The position numbers and the translations under genes were made by a program. Positions 6,796 to 14,899 of a stretch of DNA of 64,000 nucleotides are shown piece after piece. Source of the stretch: Candidatus Saccharimonadota bacterium (GTDB taxonomy: Bacteria > Patescibacteriota > Saccharimonadia > Saccharimonadales > Saccharimonadaceae); NCBI GenBank assembly GCA_017524405.1, contig JAFWSJ010000018.1, forward strand, positions 1 to 64,000. Reading direction: 5' to 3'. How positions within the stretch are numbered: position 1 is the first letter of the stretch; each line of letters begins with the position of its first letter. Below the pieces are notes generated by a model. The model worked only from the letters and a program-made list of their open reading frames with translations, was not told the DNA's origin and searched no databases.

Positions 6796-9738
6796 CTAGC
6801 GCCACCTAAGAACGACCTCGTCTGCGTTGTTCTTTTCTGTTCTAATGCCACCATTATCCTCTGCTTGAGCAGCCGGCTTAGCAGGAGCTGCCGGAGCTGC
6901 TGGTTTCTCCGCTGGCGCTTCCGCCTCTGGAGCTGGCGTTGGCGTAGCTGGTGCAGCCGGCTTAAACGACAGTAATTCATCCTTATCTGTCACAATCTTT
7001 GTCTCTGGCACTGCAGCACCGCCCTTGTCGACTAAACCTATTGCTTCGTCGCGCGATTCTTCTTCCACCATCTTCGCAGTCGGCGCAACCGAGGCCTTCG
7101 GCACAGTAATCGGTGTCGGATCCGCGCCCGCATTAGCCTTATTCTGTTTCTCTACTGCCGCCCTCTTCTCTAGCCAGGAATCAAGGAAGGTCTTCTTCGA
7201 CGCCGGTGCCTTGCCAACCGCATTCGCCTCAGGCGCAGATTCCTCTTTCTTCTCCGGCGTAGAAGGCGTTAGACGCGCCTCAATCTCCGCTTCAACCTCC
7301 GCACGTGGACGACCATACTTCGTAAGTACATAATCGCGAATCGTATGCATCAGCTCAGGGCTGCCCTCGCCCATCGGCGGCAACGAGCGCATCGTAAATG
7401 GCGCCGTTGGCGTGTTGAACATCATCACCGTTGCGATCCAGTTGTAGTTCGGCTGCTTGTGGAGGTCCTCCGCCGTGAACACAGGGGTAAACGCCTTCTC
7501 CATCAATTCTGCATCCGTCACGCCAATACGGCCAGACATAATCGTACCGACGTTACCGATAATCGCCTCGCGAATCTTATCTGTTAGCTGCGTCATAAAC
7601 TGGTTAGCAAGCACGAGGTTCAGGCGGTATTTGCGCGCCTCAGATAGAATCGACTCGAAGCTCTCTGTCGCGAAGTTCTGGAACTCGTCCACGAAGAGAC
7701 AGAAGTCCTTGCGTTCGTCCTCTGGCGTATCAGCACGGCTCATTGCTGCAGCCTGGAACTTCATCACGAAGATCATACCGAGAAGCCTTGCGTTAAGCTC
7801 ACCGGTCGTACCCTTTGAGAGATTCACAAGCAAGATCTTATTATTATCCATAATATCGCGCAGATTAAAGCCGGACTTCACCTGACCAAGGATATTGCAC
7901 ATCATCTTATTCGAAAGGAATGGGCCCCACTTCGAGACAAACCAAGTCGTAACCTCGCCCGCATCATTAGATTTCTGCGCTGCCGGGAACTCCTTGGTCC
8001 AGTAGTCGAAGACGTTCCTATCCCTGACGTATTGCAACTTACTCTTCACGAACTCTGGGTCGATGAAACAGCGTGGAATATCGACAAAAGTACCGCCATT
8101 CGGGTCGCTCATAAGGAGGAGTGCCGCATTGCGGAACATGTGCTGAGCGCGCGCGCCGAACATACCCTGTTGTCCTGGATCGTACAAGGACACGAGCATA
8201 TTGATACCTTCCTGCACGATAAAGTCCTTCTGGTCCTCGCGGTCGAACTCAAACATATTCATACCGACCGGGTTATCCATGCTACCCGGCTCAAAGAGAA
8301 TCACGTCCTCGAGGCGCTCTTGCGGCACGCGACTAAGCAGCCACTCAACCGCATCGCCATGCGGATCGATGAAACAGAAACCGCGCCCATCGCACATATC
8401 CTGATAGGCAATATTTTCGAGGAGCACAGACTTACCAGAACCCGTAGCACCGATCGCGTAAGTATGACGGCGACGATCATTTGTCTGCAGGCGAATCACC
8501 TTCTGCTCACCGCGGAATTCATTCACGCCAAGAATCACACCCTCTTCTGGGATCTTAGTCGGACCATCGACCTGCTTCACTGCCTGGCGCTCCACCTGGC
8601 TCGTCGGGATCGCGTTCTGGCTCGGCAAATGGAAGATACTTGCGAGCTCCATGCTATTCAGAATCATGCTATTGGATTCCTGCGGGAACCAGCGCAAGAT
8701 GAAGTTACGCGTCAACTCACTCGTATTATTCAAGAAATCGTATTTGAACCCATTGTATTGCGGCAAATCAAACTGCGAGAATACCGAGACCACGCCGCCG
8801 AGCAAACCTTCCGCTCTTGCGTGCGTCGACGAGCTTGCCACGACACGGATAAGTACCTCGAACCCTGGGTGCTTCGTCTTCTCCTCGATGCGCTGAATTC
8901 TCTCCTGATCGAGATTCGAAAGCTGATGCTGCTCAGGATTGCCTTTGTCTTGTTCATGAGCCTCAGGCGGTTTCCAAAGCGCCTCGGCTAGGTCTCCAAC
9001 TAAATTACCCGCGCCGACAACTAATTTGTTCAATGCGCCGCTGCCTGCCTTCTTGGATTTTTTGCCTTCTTTAATGTCATTGGCTTTCATTTGCGCGAGT
9101 TTCGCCCAGTTACCATCCGTCGGGCGGAACAAAATCTGAATGCCAATGCCATCACCCTTCTTAGCGTTCGACATCGCGTTGATAATACCGATGCTCGCGT
9201 CGCGCTTCGTATCTTCGTAGCTTGCAATTGGCAGGTGGAACTCCTCTTTGAGGCGCATCTCGCCACCAACTACGCCCTCAATCTTGCCTTCTTTGCTAAA
9301 GAAGTTAATCTCATCGACTTCCTCGAGACGCGCCGTCGGATAAGACGCCGTCACAGCCTGCTTGACTGTCTCTGTTAGCACTGCTGGTACCACTGCGTAA
9401 TACTTGATATAGCCATCGTGCGCGATAATCTCAAAGCTCAGATGCTTCTGCCCCTCAATCTTCGACTTCCAGCCCTTCTTCACCGTCGACGCAATGATGC
9501 TATACATCACCTGCGCCTCAGAAATCTGCTCGCCAATCACATCGCGTTCGTCACGGCCACCCACCTGGACGTCATCTGTGCTCGGTGGCAAATGAATCAA
9601 CATCGGCACCAACTTCAAAGAGCGAGCATAATTCTTGCGCGATCTCCTCGAGTTAACGTAAAGTTTCCAGGCTATTATAGCGGCCACAATCAGCACAACT
9701 GTCACCACCACAATTGTCGCCACCCCTTCTAATGTCAT
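6796..9738 (-). CDS. TraD/VirD4-like DNA-translocation ATPase with membrane anchor
   Basis: A 980-residue protein. One N-terminal transmembrane helix (about residues 5-27) is followed by a domain of some 400 residues that I do not recognise. The motor then has Walker A GATGSGKSVLLEN (near residue 430) and Walker B FCLFVDEFQNFA, followed by SEARKYRLNLVLANQF, typical of the TraG/TraD/VirD4 coupling-protein superfamily. The last 150 residues are Pro/Ala/Glu-rich and probably disordered. Such proteins pump DNA through a conjugation or type IV secretion channel, but no relaxase, VirB4 or channel genes are nearby, so a role in DNA uptake, pilus biology or chromosome handling is equally open. It overlaps the 9735-10259 gene by four bases (ATGA). 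Confidence 0.85.
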   Translation of the reverse strand: MTLEGVATIVVVTVVLIVAAIIAWKLYVNSRRSRKNYARSLKLVPMLIHLPPSTDDVQVGGRDERDVIGEQISEAQVMYSIIASTVKKGWKSKIEGQKHLSFEIIAHDGYIKYYAVVPAVLTETVKQAVTASYPTARLEEVDEINFFSKEGKIEGVVGGEMRLKEEFHLPIASYEDTKRDASIGIINAMSNAKKGDGIGIQILFRPTDGNWAKLAQMKANDIKEGKKSKKAGSGALNKLVVGAGNLVGDLAEALWKPPEAHEQDKGNPEQHQLSNLDQERIQRIEEKTKHPGFEVLIRVVASSSTHARAEGLLGGVVSVFSQFDLPQYNGFKYDFLNNTSELTRNFILRWFPQESNSMILNSMELASIFHLPSQNAIPTSQVERQAVKQVDGPTKIPEEGVILGVNEFRGEQKVIRLQTNDRRRHTYAIGATGSGKSVLLENIAYQDMCDGRGFCFIDPHGDAVEWLLSRVPQERLEDVILFEPGSMDNPVGMNMFEFDREDQKDFIVQEGINMLVSLYDPGQQGMFGARAQHMFRNAALLLMSDPNGGTFVDIPRCFIDPEFVKSKLQYVRDRNVFDYWTKEFPAAQKSNDAGEVTTWFVSKWGPFLSNKMMCNILGQVKSGFNLRDIMDNNKILLVNLSKGTTGELNARLLGMIFVMKFQAAAMSRADTPEDERKDFCLFVDEFQNFATESFESILSEARKYRLNLVLANQFMTQLTDKIREAIIGNVGTIMSGRIGVTDAELMEKAFTPVFTAEDLHKQPNYNWIATVMMFNTPTAPFTMRSLPPMGEGSPELMHTIRDYVLTKYGRPRAEVEAEIEARLTPSTPEKKEESAPEANAVGKAPASKKTFLDSWLEKRAAVEKQNKANAGADPTPITVPKASVAPTAKMVEEESRDEAIGLVDKGGAAVPETKIVTDKDELLSFKPAAPATPTPAPEAEAPAEKPAAPAAPAKPAAQAEDNGGIRTEKNNADEVVLRWR

Positions 9739-10259
9739 GCCGCAATTTCCCCCGTGCCAGTTAGGCCATCGCCCACGCCTCTGTTAAACGCCCCCTTCTT
9801 GTACTTCCAGCCATCGATGAAAAATATCTTCGCCTGCGCATATGGATCATATCCGTACTTCTTCATGTGCCCATAGAACTCGCTCGCGACATGCTTATCG
9901 ATGTCGTCCTCGTTGCGCTTCACGCGGAGGTCGACTATCTTACCGAACTCTTCGGCGTCTTGCTCGACCTGCGCGTCTTCACTGGATCCGGAGTTTAGCT
10001 CAGTCACTTCAGCGCGCTGCTCGCTTGGCTCAATCTGTTCAGTATCTGCGGTTGGCTGCTCTGACTCTTCAATGCGCGGCTCTTCAGGATAAAGAGGCGT
10101 CACCTCAGCACGCGGCGCATCAATCTCTCCCTGTTCAGTATCAGGTACGTTTTCAAAATTGTCGACTGCCCCCATCAGATTTTCGGAAGCATTCAAAATC
10201 TCGGTGTTCTCGCCCGAGCCACCACTAATAGCGGCGTTAGAACCTCCCTTTATATCCAT
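9735..10259 (-). CDS. hypothetical acidic protein, translationally coupled to the TraD-like ATPase
   Basis: A 174-residue protein with a long Glu/Pro/Ser/Thr-rich acidic N-terminal half (about residues 1-115) and a compact C-terminal part with the sequence DKHVASEFYGHMKKYGYDP. No signal peptide or membrane helix is seen and I do not recognise the family. An in-frame ATG two codons upstream (10265) is only one base from the TATAAT -10 box, so the second ATG, seven bases after the box, is the likelier start and would be leaderless. Its stop overlaps the start of the ATPase gene, so the products probably act together. Confidence 0.7.
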   Translation of the reverse strand: MDIKGGSNAAISGGSGENTEILNASENLMGAVDNFENVPDTEQGEIDAPRAEVTPLYPEEPRIEESEQPTADTEQIEPSEQRAEVTELNSGSSEDAQVEQDAEEFGKIVDLRVKRNEDDIDKHVASEFYGHMKKYGYDPYAQAKIFFIDGWKYKKGAFNRGVGDGLTGTGEIAA

Positions 10260-10267
10260 AAGCATTA

Positions 10268-10633
10268 TTATATCACATTACGTGACGTCAAAAAGCACAA
10301 AAGTATCTCAAGCCCCAAAATTAGTGCAACTTCGGCAATCGTGATGCCACCAAATGACCACGCCAAGATAAGCGTAACCGGGGCGATCGCAATCACGAGC
10401 CCATAGCGCAAACTCTTCTTCTCGACATTCCCAGCCTTCGCCTTGTCCATCTTGCTGCGAAGCCAAAAAAACAGCCTGCAGCATAGTACTGCAAGCCCTA
10501 AGAAGAACAAGTAGGATATTGTAAAAAATACTAAAACACCTACCGGACCTACTTCGCTCGGTGATGTTAGGAACATCATAGCCATCAGAATAACGAATGC
10601 GATAGCACTCACAATTAGTAGTAATTTATGCAT
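10268..10633 (-). CDS. hypothetical small membrane protein, four transmembrane helices
   Basis: A 121-residue hydrophobic protein with four predicted membrane segments: about residues 4-22, 28-58, 75-93 and 97-115. A short basic loop follows the second helix. I see no known family motif. The -10 box TATAAT ends six bases before the ATG and there is no ribosome binding site, so it is probably leaderless with its own promoter. The next gene downstream also has its own -10 box. Confidence 0.65.
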   Translation of the reverse strand: MHKLLLIVSAIAFVILMAMMFLTSPSEVGPVGVLVFFTISYLFFLGLAVLCCRLFFWLRSKMDKAKAGNVEKKSLRYGLVIAIAPVTLILAWSFGGITIAEVALILGLEILLCFLTSRNVI

Positions 10634-10639
10634 AAGCCC

Positions 10640-11073
10640 ATTATACCATGCGCTTCTGCACCACTCACGACTAATTCTGAAGCCCCATTCTGGCCTCGCC
10701 CCCTCACAAGATGTTCGTTCCTAAAAGCTAAAGGTAGAGAGGGTTATCCGGCAAATATATACATTACTTAAAGCCGCAACCTTTAGATCTACCTATTAGC
10801 TTCATTGACCGCCTCTCGTATAGAGAGGCATAGTCCCTGCAAAGTGCTTTTGTAGTTCTCTGTTATGTGGGTATCAATGTGCTAGTACTACTTTGCTCTT
10901 TACGCGCTCTACGCTCCTTAACTCTCGTTAAGCTTTGGCGGAGCTATTAGCTTACTCCTAGAGTGTAATTTATGGCTAGAAATAAGCTATTACTACGCCA
11001 AATACAATTTATTTAACCCATTCACGCTCCGTTTTTATGTTTGTTTTGCTTGTTTTTATTTCTGTTCAAGCAT
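10640..11073 (-). ncRNA. candidate long structured non-coding RNA
   Basis: A promoter at 11080-11109 points leftward into about 430 bases without a plausible gene, and the next gene (10268-10633) has a separate promoter. The stretch holds many short stems: CTTAAC-GAGA-GTTAAG with a GNRA-type loop (about 10918-10933), CCTCTC-TATAC-GAGAGG (about 10811-10827), and GGAGC/GCTCC pairings. The 5' part is A-rich with tandem AAACA-like runs. The 3' end is not defined by a clear terminator. Family unknown. Confidence 0.45.
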
Positions 11074-11079
11074 AGCTTC

Positions 11080-11109
11080 ACTATAGCAGACCGGGACCGA
11101 AAAGTCAAT
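11080..11109 (-). promoter_or_regulatory. promoter reading into the 10640-11073 RNA
   Basis: TTGACT (11104-11109) and TATAGT (11080-11085) with an 18-base spacer on the minus strand. Confidence 0.6.
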
Positions 11110-11141
11110 AATCTTTTTGTTCAATTTTTGTAGTATTTTTT

Positions 11142-11415
11142 ACAACAAACACTGCTCTAACAGATATAATTCGCTTGTTCGTTTTGTTGTCAGTTTTACA
11201 ACACAAACCCCATTTCCCGCCCCTACTTTGCGATCAATTCGTGTTCGACATGTAACGCTCAGTCCAACATGGCCGCGCAAAACGCGATTTTCCGTGCACG
11301 CCACATGTTCATTTCCGGCCGGCATGTTGTTTTTATTATTTGCTCATTTTTGTGTTGTATTTTCGTCCACAACATGCTCGCATTTTGCACAAGAATATTG
11401 TAAATATTACAACAC
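11142..11415. repeat. cluster of TACAACA and CAACATG motifs in A/T-rich spacer
   Basis: TACAACA occurs at 11142, 11198 and 11409, its complement TGTTGTA at 11354, and ACAACA at 11370. CAACATG or CATGTTG occurs at about 11266, 11324 and 11372, with further ACATG words between. The cluster lies between two divergent promoters (leftward RNA at 11080, rightward RNA at 11425). It could be regulator binding sites or initiator-like iterons; no open reading frame here is convincing. Confidence 0.4.
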
Positions 11416-11424
11416 TTATTTTAT

Positions 11425-11454
11425 TGACATTAGCATTATGGGGGGCTTATTATA
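11425..11454 (+). promoter_or_regulatory. promoter of a small plus-strand RNA
   Basis: TTGACA (11425-11430), an 18-base spacer, and TATTAT (11449-11454). A G6 run sits in the spacer. Confidence 0.5.
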
Positions 11455-11460
11455 GAGGTA

Positions 11461-11578
11461 GCTTTTGAGTAAAATCTTTGCGCAAAGGCCAAAAACAAAA
11501 ATCGATTCCAAAATATAACTCCACACTCCACTTGAAAAAGGATCGGTTTTACTCGCAGTTGCCGGTCCTTTTTCCTTT
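11461..11578 (+). ncRNA. candidate small RNA ending in a Rho-independent terminator
   Basis: About 120 bases run from the promoter at 11425-11454 to the hairpin AAAAAGGATCGG / CCGGTCCTTTTT (11535-11573), which is followed by more T. A second 11-base inverted repeat, AACTCCACACT (11517-11527) with AGTGTGGAGTT (11606-11616), spans this terminator and could form an alternative fold. No protein is encoded. Confidence 0.4.
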
Positions 11579-11626
11579 TTTGTTTTCTGACCCAAATCTG
11601 CCCACAGTGTGGAGTTAAAAACAAAC

Positions 11627-11660
11627 AAAAACACCCTCTCTTGACCCGAGGGGGTGTTTT
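11627..11660 (-). terminator. tmRNA terminator
   Basis: AAAACACCC / GGGGTGTTTT hairpin directly after the tmRNA 3' end on the minus strand, followed by a T-rich run. Confidence 0.8.
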
Positions 11661-11676
11661 CTCTTTTCAAAACTAA

Positions 11677-12044
11677 TGGTGGAGCTGCCGGATACTGCCT
11701 CCGGGTCCGAAAAATCTCCATGTACGCATTCTACGAGCATAGTCTATTCTTTTAATCTTGGCTTAAAGTGGGGCTGGAATAAACAAAACCCTCACACGCC
11801 ATGGCTAAATTTTCGTGCTAGCCCCTGCCAGGAGGCCAACCTTCATACCAAAGTGTATAATACCGAAATCACGCTATGGTATCTCGAGTGACTCGACAAG
11901 ATCTAATAAGTTAAGATCTTAGGCGTAAGCTGGCATGTATGCCACATGCTTACTAGCAGTTTTGTCTGCATTTACTAGAGTACTTACGGTACAACTCGAC
12001 TCGCCTGCATACTGTCAATAATCCGTCTAAGCTTTGTCAGCCCC
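11677..12044 (-). ncRNA. ssrA: transfer-messenger RNA
   Basis: A 368-base tmRNA. The 5' end GGGGCTG pairs with CAGCTCC before the encoded ACCA end, keeping the G3-U pair that AlaRS recognises. The T-arm lies in the last 30 bases. An in-frame tag follows TAGTAAAT: ADKTASKHVAYMPAYA and then TAA (start of the tag inferred from the usual resume codon, GCA). The tag ends in AYA rather than the common LAA, so the degradation signal may be lineage-specific. It rescues stalled ribosomes and marks the incomplete product for proteolysis. It is divergent from comM and shares a 66-base spacer with it. Confidence 0.95.
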
Positions 12045-12057
12045 AGACCTAACAGAG

Positions 12058-12086
12058 ATTTTATCATACTTAAGCTTCTCTTTCAA
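12058..12086 (-). promoter_or_regulatory. tmRNA promoter
   Basis: TTGAAA (12081-12086), a 17-base spacer and TAAAAT (12058-12063) on the minus strand, about 14 bases before the mature tmRNA end. Confidence 0.7.
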
Positions 12087-12110
12087 GATAAGGCGAGCTA
12101 CACTCCGGGG

Positions 12111-13637
12111 ATGAAAACACCAAAAACCTATTCATCAATACCGAAAGGATTCGGCGCAGAGCTCGTCACTGTCGAAGGCTGTCTCGCGAGAGGCCTCAGC
12201 AGTTTCCAAATCGTTGGCCTTGCCAGCAGGACAATCGACGAAAGCCGCGAACGCATCCGTGCAGCCATCAACAATTCAAGGCTCTACTTCCCAAAAGATA
12301 AGCTCACCATCAACCTCGCCCCCGCTAGCTTACAGAAGTCCGGAAACTACTTAGACCTCGCCATCGCCGTCAACATTTTAGCGCTCACAGGCCAGCTTTT
12401 GACGAACGACATAGCGAATTCCATGTTCGTGGGCGAACTGGCCTTAGACGGCCATATACGGCCCGTGAGAGGCATAATAAACGTCGCCGAGTGTGCGGAA
12501 AAACACGGATTCAAACAACTCTTTCTGCCCTCCGCAAACGCCGAACAGGTGCGCTTCTTGCGTCTAAAAAACTTGCACATCACCCCCATTAATTCCCTTT
12601 CCGAACTCGTGCTTACGCTTAAAGGAGTTGTTCAACCTTCGCTCGACCAAAGCTACACCAAATCAAGTGTTGTAAAAAATACACATACAGATAATGCTTA
12701 TGGTTTTCTCGATCAAATTATTGGTCAGGAGCAAGCTAAACGCGCACTCACTATCGCACTCGCCGGCCACCACAATCTCCTGCTCTACGGGCCGCCCGGC
12801 TCCGGCAAAAGCATGCTTGCTTCCTGTGCGCCAATGCTCCTCCCGCCACCCAGCCGCCAAGAAGCCATCGAAGCTACCAAGATTCACTCACCGGCAAAAG
12901 ACCTCACTTCAGTACTAACTGAGCGCCCATTCCAAGCGCCGCACCACAGCGCCTCGCGCGCCGCACTGATTGGCGACGGCAACTTGCCCGGCGAAATCTC
13001 GCTCGCCCACACCGGCGTGCTCTATCTCGACGAACTGCCCGAATTCCGTCGCGACCTTCTTGAAGCCCTTCGTCAGCCGCTCGAAAACCATACAATCACA
13101 ATCGCTCGCGCCAAACAGCGCGTCAGTTTCCCCGCAAGCTTCATGCTCATCGCCACCATGAACCCATGCCCTTGCGGCTACTACGGTGACGACCGGCACG
13201 AATGTAAATGCAACCCCACCCAGCGCGTCAACTACCTCCACCGGCTTTCCGGCCCGTTGCTCGATCGAATAGATATGACCATCCGCATGCCGCGCGTCGA
13301 TAGCTCTGTTTTAGTAAAAAATACAACAATTAGCACTCACGAACATGCTAGTGCTAAACGCCAGATCGCGGCTGCTGCCAAGCGCCAGCTAGCCCGCCAA
13401 GGCAAGCAGAACGGAACGCTTAGCTCCTACGAGACGACGCTCCATTGCCCACGAACACCAGAAGCCAACCAAATCCTCGAGGACGCCGCAAGGCGCCTCG
13501 GTCTCTCTGCTCGCAGCTATTTCAAGCTCATCAAGGTCGCCAGGACCATCGCCGACCTCGCCAAATCCGACCGAATCGAAGCCGCTCACGTCCTCGAGGC
13601 GCTCCAATTCCGCGATATCGGTCCAAATCTGGAATAA
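12111..13637 (+). CDS. comM: YifB/ComM family Mg-chelatase-like AAA+ ATPase
   Basis: A 508-residue protein with the three expected parts: an N-terminal ribosomal-S5-fold/Lon-like domain (FQIVGLASRTIDESRERIRAAI, about residues 30-55), a ChlI-type AAA+ core with Walker A GPPGSGKSML and Walker B GVLYLDELPEF, and a C-terminal helical lid. A four-cysteine group (NPCPCGYYGD to HECKC) between them matches the family's zinc-like site. In naturally competent bacteria ComM is a helicase that extends branch migration during transformation, so it fits with the type IV pilus genes at 57-62 kb. The start is the first ATG in frame; CCGGGG just before it is a weak ribosome binding site. Confidence 0.93.
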   Translation: MKTPKTYSSIPKGFGAELVTVEGCLARGLSSFQIVGLASRTIDESRERIRAAINNSRLYFPKDKLTINLAPASLQKSGNYLDLAIAVNILALTGQLLTNDIANSMFVGELALDGHIRPVRGIINVAECAEKHGFKQLFLPSANAEQVRFLRLKNLHITPINSLSELVLTLKGVVQPSLDQSYTKSSVVKNTHTDNAYGFLDQIIGQEQAKRALTIALAGHHNLLLYGPPGSGKSMLASCAPMLLPPPSRQEAIEATKIHSPAKDLTSVLTERPFQAPHHSASRAALIGDGNLPGEISLAHTGVLYLDELPEFRRDLLEALRQPLENHTITIARAKQRVSFPASFMLIATMNPCPCGYYGDDRHECKCNPTQRVNYLHRLSGPLLDRIDMTIRMPRVDSSVLVKNTTISTHEHASAKRQIAAAAKRQLARQGKQNGTLSSYETTLHCPRTPEANQILEDAARRLGLSARSYFKLIKVARTIADLAKSDRIEAAHVLEALQFRDIGPNLE

Positions 13638-13641
13638 CCGC

Positions 13642-13670
13642 TTGCATTTTTTCGCCCCCTTTGATATAAT
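13642..13670 (+). promoter_or_regulatory. promoter of the infC-rpmI-rplT operon
   Basis: TTGCAT (13642-13647), a 17-base spacer and TATAAT (13665-13670), about 38 bases before the infC start. Confidence 0.75.
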
Positions 13671-13708
13671 CTACCCCATAACAAGTCTAATTTTTGAGGA
13701 GCAAAACT

Positions 13709-14224
13709 ATCAGTAATCCTACATCTCGTACTCGCATCAACGGAGACATCCGTTATCCCGAGGTACGCGTTATAAGTGCTGATGGAGCGCAGTTAGGCAT
13801 TATGTCTAGCCGCGATGCGCAGCTCAAGGCTCGCGACGCAGGTTTGGATTTAGTGGAGATTTCCCCTAACGCCAATCCACCAGTTGTTAAGATCATCGAT
13901 TGGGGCAAATATCAGTACCAAAAGATGAAGGAACAATCTCGTGCGAAGAAGAACGCCAAGAGCAGCGAACTCAAACAGATTAGGCTCGGTTTGAAAATTG
14001 GGGAGAATGACCTCAATATTAAAGTCCGCAAGACCCTCGAATTGCTCGAGGATGGCGATCGCGTCAAGATCATGATCGTTTTCCGTGGCCGCGAAATGGC
14101 CCACAAGGAGATCGGCGATGAATTGATGAATCGCATCATCGAAAAGCTTGGCGCCGACGTTGTCGTCGATGGCAAAGCTCAGATGGCCGGACGCAACCTC
14201 AGCTTTACGGTTCGCCATAAGTAG
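13709..14224 (+). CDS. infC: translation initiation factor IF-3, probably with an ATC start codon
   Basis: A 171-residue IF-3 that binds the 30S subunit and checks the start codon. It has the N-domain (TRINGDIRYPEVRVI and LVEISPNANPPVVKI), a basic linker, and the C-domain (GREMAHKEIGDELM). There is no ATG, GTG or TTG at a sensible place: a TTG at 13694 lies upstream of the Shine-Dalgarno sequence GAGGAG (13696-13701). Seven bases after it is ATC (13709). IF-3 genes of other bacteria use rare AUU-type starts, which lets IF-3 repress its own synthesis, so ATC is the best call. First gene of the infC-rpmI-rplT operon. Confidence 0.92.
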   Translation: MSNPTSRTRINGDIRYPEVRVISADGAQLGIMSSRDAQLKARDAGLDLVEISPNANPPVVKIIDWGKYQYQKMKEQSRAKKNAKSSELKQIRLGLKIGENDLNIKVRKTLELLEDGDRVKIMIVFRGREMAHKEIGDELMNRIIEKLGADVVVDGKAQMAGRNLSFTVRHK

Positions 14225-14299
14225 AGGCTGCACAGACGCCCACCGGTTCCCTACACCCCAAAGCGTCTCGAATATTAACTAAAGTAGGAAAGGTATAAC

Positions 14300-14494
14300 A
14301 TGCCAAAACTTAAAACCCATAAGGGTACCGCTAAGCGTGTCCGCATTACCAAGACTGGTAAGATTATGCGCGAACGTGCTTTCGGCAACCATATCTTGGC
14401 TAAGAAGTCCAAGGCGCGCAAGCGCAACATGAAGACCCCTGGCACCGTCAAGGGCAAAATTGCTAAAAACGTTAAAACTGCATTGGGAGCTTAA
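14300..14494 (+). CDS. rpmI: 50S ribosomal protein bL35
   Basis: A 64-residue basic protein beginning [20 protein letters not shown], the classic bL35 pattern. It sits between infC and rplT as in most bacteria; AGGAAAGG precedes the start. The 75-base gap after infC has no strong hairpin. Confidence 0.96.
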   Translation: MPKLKTHKGTAKRVRITKTGKIMRERAFGNHILAKKSKARKRNMKTPGTVKGKIAKNVKTALGA

Positions 14495-14496
14495 TC

Positions 14497-14838
14497 ATGA
14501 GAGTTAAACGTGGAGTTGCTGCTCGCGCAAAGCACAAAAAGATTCTCGCTGCTGCCAAGGGTATGCAGCATTACCGCACCCGTAGCTTCCGCCTCGCGAA
14601 GCAAGGTGTTATCAAGTCATTGCGCTATTCCTACCGTGATCGCCGCAATAAGAAACGCGATCTTCGCGCTCTTTGGATCACCCGCATTAACAATGCGGCC
14701 CGCGACAACGGCATCAGCTACAGCAAGTTGATCAACGGCATGAAGAACAAAGGTATCGAACTCGATCGCAAGGTCCTCGCTGACCTCGCCGTCAACGATC
14801 CAAAAGCCTTCACCGCTATCTGCGAAAGCGTCAAGTAA
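14497..14838 (+). CDS. rplT: 50S ribosomal protein bL20
   Basis: A 113-residue bL20 starting [17 protein letters not shown], with the [22 protein letters not shown] block. It binds 23S rRNA early in assembly and is often the operon repressor in this gene set. It follows rpmI after two bases and is closed by a terminator at 14850-14883. Confidence 0.96.
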   Translation: MRVKRGVAARAKHKKILAAAKGMQHYRTRSFRLAKQGVIKSLRYSYRDRRNKKRDLRALWITRINNAARDNGISYSKLINGMKNKGIELDRKVLADLAVNDPKAFTAICESVK

Positions 14839-14849
14839 CTAGCTTGAGA

Positions 14850-14883
14850 AAAAATATCTCCTCCTAACCGGGGAGATATTTTG
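14850..14883 (+). terminator. terminator of the infC operon
   Basis: AAATATCTCC / GGGGAGATATTTT hairpin with an eight-base loop and a T-rich end. Confidence 0.8.
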
Positions 14884-14884
14884 T

Positions 14885-14893
14885 TGGTATAAT
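14885..14893 (+). promoter_or_regulatory. extended -10 promoter of dut
   Basis: TGGTATAAT (TG one base before TATAAT at 14888-14893) directly after the terminator; no good -35. The dut ATG starts six bases later, so the transcript should begin at or next to the A of ATG. Confidence 0.65.
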
Positions 14894-14899
14894 TATCTT

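Noticed and set aside
11360-11400. DnaA boxes and a replication origin
   Set aside because: Only loose matches to TTATCCACA (such as TCGTCCACA) are present and dnaA/dnaN are not in the window; the motif cluster is reported without that label.
11117-11455. 112-codon open frame in the tmRNA-proximal gap
   Set aside because: Low-complexity, A/T-driven composition, no ribosome binding site, and it crosses the motif cluster and promoter-like sites.
13694-13708. TTG start for infC at 13694
   Set aside because: It sits upstream of and partly within the Shine-Dalgarno sequence; ATC at 13709 has proper spacing.
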